Source: JAHEEL01 sp039715165
GTDB lineage: Bacteria; Actinomycetota; Acidimicrobiia; Spongiisociales; UBA5794
Assembly (NCBI GenBank): GCA_039715165.1
Contig: JBDLHX010000057.1
Coordinates: 1 to 14,852, forward strand
Length of the DNA stretch: 14,852 bases
Direction of reading: 5' to 3'
Every line of letters begins with the position of its first letter. The stretch's first letter is position 1. The translations under genes were made by a program, and so were the position numbers. Under the pieces are notes generated by a model. It made no database searches, was not told where the DNA came from, and saw only the letters and a list, made by a program, of their open reading frames with translations. Positions 14,387 through 14,852 of the stretch are shown one piece after another.

Positions 14387-14656
14387 CCGTGCTAGGTGGG
14401 GCGTTAGGGGTGCCCTGAACTCGAAATCCTCTTCATGCGAGGCCGAATCCCCGCCCGAGGGCGGTTGGCAGTCGGGACTAGCACCGGGATCAGTCGATGT
14501 TGAAGGCCGGGTCCTGCGATGGCGGGACGCCGTGAATTGGGTCAGGTCCGGAAGGAAGCAGCCCTAAGCGGTCCGTCCCGGGTGTCGGAGGGAAGCCCGA
14601 TTGGAGTCGACGTCCCGGCAAGCGCCGAAGGTCGCCGTTCGACGGCGGGTGCACGG
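14387..14656 (+). ncRNA. ffs: signal recognition particle RNA, large bacterial type
   Basis: This is the RNA scaffold of the signal recognition particle, which together with Ffh targets nascent membrane and secreted proteins. The S-domain signature GTCAGGTCCGGAAGGAAGCA starts at 14541 and is diagnostic. Upstream lie an Alu-type 5' domain (GTGCTAGGTGGGG, GGTGCCCTG, GGCCGAATCCC) and GGGTCCTGCGATGGCGGGA. These match the order I recall in the Bacillus subtilis 271-nucleotide scRNA. The ends pair, CCGTGC (14387-14392) with GCACGG (14651-14656), giving about 270 nucleotides. It is thus the long form with an Alu domain, not the roughly 80-100-nucleotide form of Streptomyces or E. coli. In many Gram-positives dnaX follows; here the window ends first. 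Confidence 0.95.
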
Positions 14657-14683
14657 CTCTTCAGTCGCTTTGCGACTGGAGGG
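14657..14683 (+). terminator. hairpin after the SRP RNA
   Basis: CTCTTCAGTCGC and GCGACTGGAGGG pair over 12 bases (two G-T) around the loop TTT, starting at the base after the SRP RNA's closing helix. No T-run follows. By position it is the likely terminator of the RNA. Confidence 0.55.
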
Positions 14684-14741
14684 CTTCGGGAAACCCCAAC
14701 TGCCGCACCAGCGCTTCTCCAGATCCTTCACCCTCCCCCCT

Positions 14742-14764
14742 GCGCATCGGCGGAGCCGATGCGC
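14742..14764. repeat. perfect 10-base stem-loop flanked by C-runs
   Basis: GCGCATCGGC and GCCGATGCGC are exact complements around GGA, flanked by CCCTCCCCCC on the left and CCCCCC on the right. The layout resembles the C-rich two-stem element at 4049-4100, so it may be another REP-like unit or a backup terminator. No other gene can be supported between 14684 and the window end. An ATG at 14827 opens a frame that runs off the edge, with too little sequence to judge. Confidence 0.5.
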
Positions 14765-14852
14765 GTCCCCCCGTCCTTCGCCTCAATCCACGGTTTCTCG
14801 TCGATGTCCGGACTGGATGCGTTGGTATGACAGCGTTCCCGCGGGTGCGGCT

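Noticed and set aside
14519..14830. A 103-residue plus-strand frame
   Set aside because: It lies mostly inside the SRP RNA, so it is not a gene.
14827..14852. A possible gene start (ATG) at the window edge, perhaps dnaX
   Set aside because: Only eight codons are visible and they do not resemble the usual DnaX N-terminus, so no call is made.

Overview
The window reads as chromosomal DNA from a high-GC Gram-positive, most likely an actinobacterium outside the classic Streptomyces/Mycobacterium group. An Acidimicrobiia-like lineage is my best guess. The grounds are strong GC bias at third codon positions, many GTG starts, lipoproteins with long Thr/Pro stalks behind the lipobox, an AfsR/SARP-type giant regulator, and a serine-tRNA/tadA/SRP-RNA neighbourhood. 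The SRP RNA is the long, Alu-domain-containing type known from Bacillus. The taxonomy is inference only.

Layout. Positions 1-78 hold tRNA-Arg(ACG) on the minus strand. Positions 141-3493 hold two tandem DUF885 putative metallohydrolases on the plus strand, joined by a GTGA stop/start overlap. They converge, through a shared CTAG, with a small two-helix membrane protein (3490-4008, minus). After a REP-like palindrome come tRNA-Ser(GCU) and a minus-strand operon of two paralogous family-5 solute-binding lipoproteins (4295-7830), again joined by GTGA. Next are tRNA-Ser(UGA) and tRNA-Ser(CGA), then tadA (all minus), and tRNA-Ser(GGA) facing away from tadA on the plus strand. A small secreted protein (8919-9458) and a large SARP-type ATPase regulator (9546-13037) are on the minus strand. 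Divergent from the regulator are a 68-residue protein and an HSL-family esterase. The window closes with the SRP RNA (14387-14656) and about 200 bases with no convincing gene.

How things work together. The window carries all four serine isoacceptors needed to read the six serine codons. It also carries TadA together with its substrate tRNA-Arg(ACG) and the SRP RNA, so much of it is translation/secretion housekeeping, with accessory genes between. Two pieces of non-coding structure stand out. The first is a 49-base imperfect palindrome present three times (4243-4291, 7902-7950, 8864-8912), each copy starting 3-9 bases past the 3' end of a minus-strand gene. The second is a run of three heptamers at exact 11-bp spacing (13111-13139) between the SARP-type regulator and the small-protein/esterase pair. 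That is the classical geometry of a SARP operator, and it suggests a self-contained regulator-target module.

No CRISPR array, insertion sequence, integrase or phage gene was seen.
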